Shown: positions 62,261-64,000 of the stretch, piece after piece
Layout: each line of letters opens with the position of its first letter
Position numbering within the stretch: the stretch's first letter is position 1
Assembly (NCBI RefSeq): GCF_020615385.1
Contig: NZ_JAJAVB010000024.1
Coordinates: forward strand, 1 to 64,000
Length of the DNA: 64,000 nucleotides
Direction of reading: 5' to 3'
Origin: Jiella soli
Lineage (GTDB): Bacteria; Pseudomonadota; Alphaproteobacteria; Rhizobiales; Rhizobiaceae
Translations under genes and position numbers: made by a program
Notes under the pieces: generated by a model
The model's database searches: none
What the model saw: only the letters and a program-made list of their open reading frames with translations
What the model was told of the DNA's origin: nothing

Positions 62261-64000
62261 CTATTCCGCCGCTTCGAGATGCTCGTCGTGCGCGAGCTTC
62301 GAGCATTCGGCCATGACCTTCGACGCCCGGGCGATCGGGTTGGTCAGATAGAAGTCGCCGATATTTGAGGCCAAGGCCTGCGAGGCCAGCGCTCCGACCC
62401 GGTCCGCCAGACGCGTCACGGCGGCGGCATCGGCCGCTTCGATGCGGTCGGACCGCATCCACGGGTGGGACTGATACAGTTCCCGCCGCAGCGCGGCAAG
62501 CGAGTCGAAGGGGAGCGTGCGGCCGATGACGCCGGACAGCGCCCTGAGGATGGCCCAATCCTCGCGGGCATCGCCCGGAGGGAAGGCGGCCCGGCTGCCG
62601 ACCTGTGCCCGGCCCTCAAGATTGACCCAAGTGCCATCCTTCTCGGTATAGGCCGCTCCCGGCAGGATCACGTCGGCGCGATGGGCGCCACGGTCGCCAT
62701 GAGTGCCGATATAGACCATGAACGGTCCCTCGGCGATCTCGACCTCGTCGGCGCCGAGATTGAACAGCACGTCGACCGCGCCGGACGCCATCTCGGCGAA
62801 GCTGCTGCCGCCCTCGCCCGGCACGAAGCCGATGTCGAGGCCGCCGACCCGGCTTGCTGCCGAATGCAGGACGTTGAAGCCGTTCCAGCCCTCTGTGACG
62901 GCGCCGATCTCGCGGGCGAGCGCCGCCGCGGCCGCGAGGATGCCGCCGCCGTTCTCTCCGGCAAGGGCGCCCTGGCCGACGATGATCATCGGACGGGCTG
63001 CGTTCTTCAGCGCGTCGAAGAAGCCCTGGCTCGCGCCTTCCAGATTTCCGAGCGTGTCGGTGCCCGCGCCGAGATAGGTGTAGTCGTAGCGAAGGTCGAC
63101 ATTCTCGCCAACGACGCCGATCGGGAAGCCGCCGAGCCGCCAGCGCTTGCGGATCCGCGCGTTCAGCACCGAGGCTTCGAAGCGCGGATTGGCTCCGATG
63201 ATCAGGAGCGCATCGGCTTCCTCGATCCCTGCGATGGTCGAGTTGAAGAGATAGGAAGCGCGTCCATCCGCCGGGTCGAGCTTGGCACCGTCCTGGCGGC
63301 AGTCGAGGTTCGGGGAGCCGAGCTCGTCCATCAGCCGCTTCAGCGCCCACATCTCCTCGACGGCGGCGAGATCGCCCGCGACCGCGCCGATCCGGCCCGG
63401 CTCCACCGCGTCGACCTTGGCCTTGATCGCGGCGAAGGCCTCCTGCCAGCTGGCGGGCCTCAGCTTGCCGTTCTCGCGCACATAGGGCCGGTCGAGCCGC
63501 TGGGTCCTGAGGCCGTCCCAGACGAAGCGGGTCTTGTCGGAGATCCACTCCTCGTTCACGTCGTCATTGGTGCGCGGCAGGATGCGCAGCACCTCCCGAC
63601 CGCGCGTGTCGACGCGGATCGAGGAGCCGACGGCATCCATGACGTCGATCGATTCGGTCTTGGACAGCTCCCAGGGCCGCGCCTGGAAGGCGTAGGGCCG
63701 CGAGGTCAGCGCGCCGACCGGGCAGAGATCGATGACGTTGCCCTGAAGCTCGGAGGTCATCGCCTGTTCGAGGAAGGTGGTGATCTCGGCGTCCTCGCCG
63801 CGGCCGACGAGGCCAAGCTCGGAGATGCCGGCGACTTCCGTCGTGAAGCGGACGCAGCGCGTGCAATGGATGCAGCGCGTCATGATCGTCTTGACCAGCG
63901 GGCCGATATATTTGTCTTCGACCGCCCGCTTGTTTTCCTGATAACGCGAGGAATCGACGCCATAGGCCATCGCCTGGTCCTGCAGGTCGCACTCGCCGCC
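62261..64000 (-). CDS. nuoG: NADH-quinone oxidoreductase subunit G, 5' end missing
   Basis: The gene runs off the right edge; 579 residues are present, so about the first 110 (the N1b ferredoxin part) are missing. The visible sequence begins [15 protein letters not shown] and continues with CIHCTRC, the cysteines of cluster N5/N4. The molybdopterin-oxidoreductase-like domain has diverged motifs, as usual for NuoG without molybdenum. It heads the part of the nuo operon seen here. Confidence 0.95.
   Translation of the reverse strand, partial: GGECDLQDQAMAYGVDSSRYQENKRAVEDKYIGPLVKTIMTRCIHCTRCVRFTTEVAGISELGLVGRGEDAEITTFLEQAMTSELQGNVIDLCPVGALTSRPYAFQARPWELSKTESIDVMDAVGSSIRVDTRGREVLRILPRTNDDVNEEWISDKTRFVWDGLRTQRLDRPYVRENGKLRPASWQEAFAAIKAKVDAVEPGRIGAVAGDLAAVEEMWALKRLMDELGSPNLDCRQDGAKLDPADGRASYLFNSTIAGIEEADALLIIGANPRFEASVLNARIRKRWRLGGFPIGVVGENVDLRYDYTYLGAGTDTLGNLEGASQGFFDALKNAARPMIIVGQGALAGENGGGILAAAAALAREIGAVTEGWNGFNVLHSAASRVGGLDIGFVPGEGGSSFAEMASGAVDVLFNLGADEVEIAEGPFMVYIGTHGDRGAHRADVILPGAAYTEKDGTWVNLEGRAQVGSRAAFPPGDAREDWAILRALSGVIGRTLPFDSLAALRRELYQSHPWMRSDRIEAADAAAVTRLADRVGALASQALASNIGDFYLTNPIARASKVMAECSKLAHDEHLEAAE

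Noticed and set aside
1-64000. Search for tRNA genes, CRISPR arrays, insertion sequences, prophage or biosynthetic clusters.
   Set aside because: No cloverleaf, regularly spaced repeats, transposase or phage gene was recognised by eye; a tRNAscan or HMM run could still find something missed.

Overview
The window is a contiguous piece of a high-GC alphaproteobacterial chromosome, almost certainly from the order Hyphomicrobiales (Rhizobiales). The gene order dnaB-alr-radA-cvpA-purF, pleD-divK, and dnaE...lolD-lolC-proS-DUF1467-mce-rnj-birA-nuoN-M-L-K-J-I-H-G is typical of that order, as are RutR/PydR-controlled reductive pyrimidine catabolism and a dmeRF cobalt/nickel exporter. The family is not determined; something near Aurantimonadaceae is a guess. 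No tRNA, rRNA, CRISPR array, transposase or prophage gene was recognised.

Region 1 (1-17.7 kb) is a pyrimidine-degradation district. It holds an NMT1/THI5-type ABC transporter (solute-binding protein, two permeases, ATPase, with a small DMT-type membrane protein between them), a cupin, dihydropyrimidinase (hydA), an M20-family beta-ureidopropionase-type hydrolase, an omega-amino-acid:pyruvate aminotransferase, the RutR regulator and, 3.4 kb further on, the two-subunit dihydropyrimidine dehydrogenase preTA. Together these would import a pyrimidine, reduce the ring (PreTA), open it (HydA), release CO2 and NH3 to give beta-alanine (M20 hydrolase) and transaminate beta-alanine. A near-perfect RutR palindrome lies between the aminotransferase and rutR. 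A MazE/MazF-type toxin-antitoxin pair is embedded in the catabolic operon, overlapping hydA by 4 bases. Two different rhizobial-style inverted-repeat elements also sit here. A GGDEF-EAL protein and a DUF4453 secreted protein separate the two catabolic blocks.

Region 2 (17.7-31.1 kb) carries dmeRF with its palindromic operator, several small conserved membrane or unknown proteins (DUF4396, DedA, DUF982, DUF1294), the replication/repair/purine block dnaB-alr-radA-cvpA-purF-SDR, and the phosphatidylethanolamine pair psd-pssA.

Region 3 (31.3-43.1 kb) has an Atm1-type ABC exporter, a 994-residue membrane-anchored Ig/LysM protein of low complexity, two small unknown genes, the cell-cycle regulators pleD and divK, DUF3572, a HAD protein, an ETF-beta-lysine-methyltransferase-like protein and dinB with an N-terminal zinc ribbon.

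Region 4 (43.1-64 kb) is a nearly continuous minus-strand housekeeping run from nuoG (cut by the right edge) down to dnaE. Two items inside it are the most interesting in the window. One is a 28-codon gene for a single-span membrane peptide whose promoter carries a perfect alphaproteobacterial LexA box (GTTC-N7-GTTC), reminiscent of Caulobacter SidA. The other is an intergenic, compact three-helix RNA followed by a textbook intrinsic terminator on the opposite strand to its neighbours. A 70-residue membrane protein between nuoH and nuoI is a further oddity.
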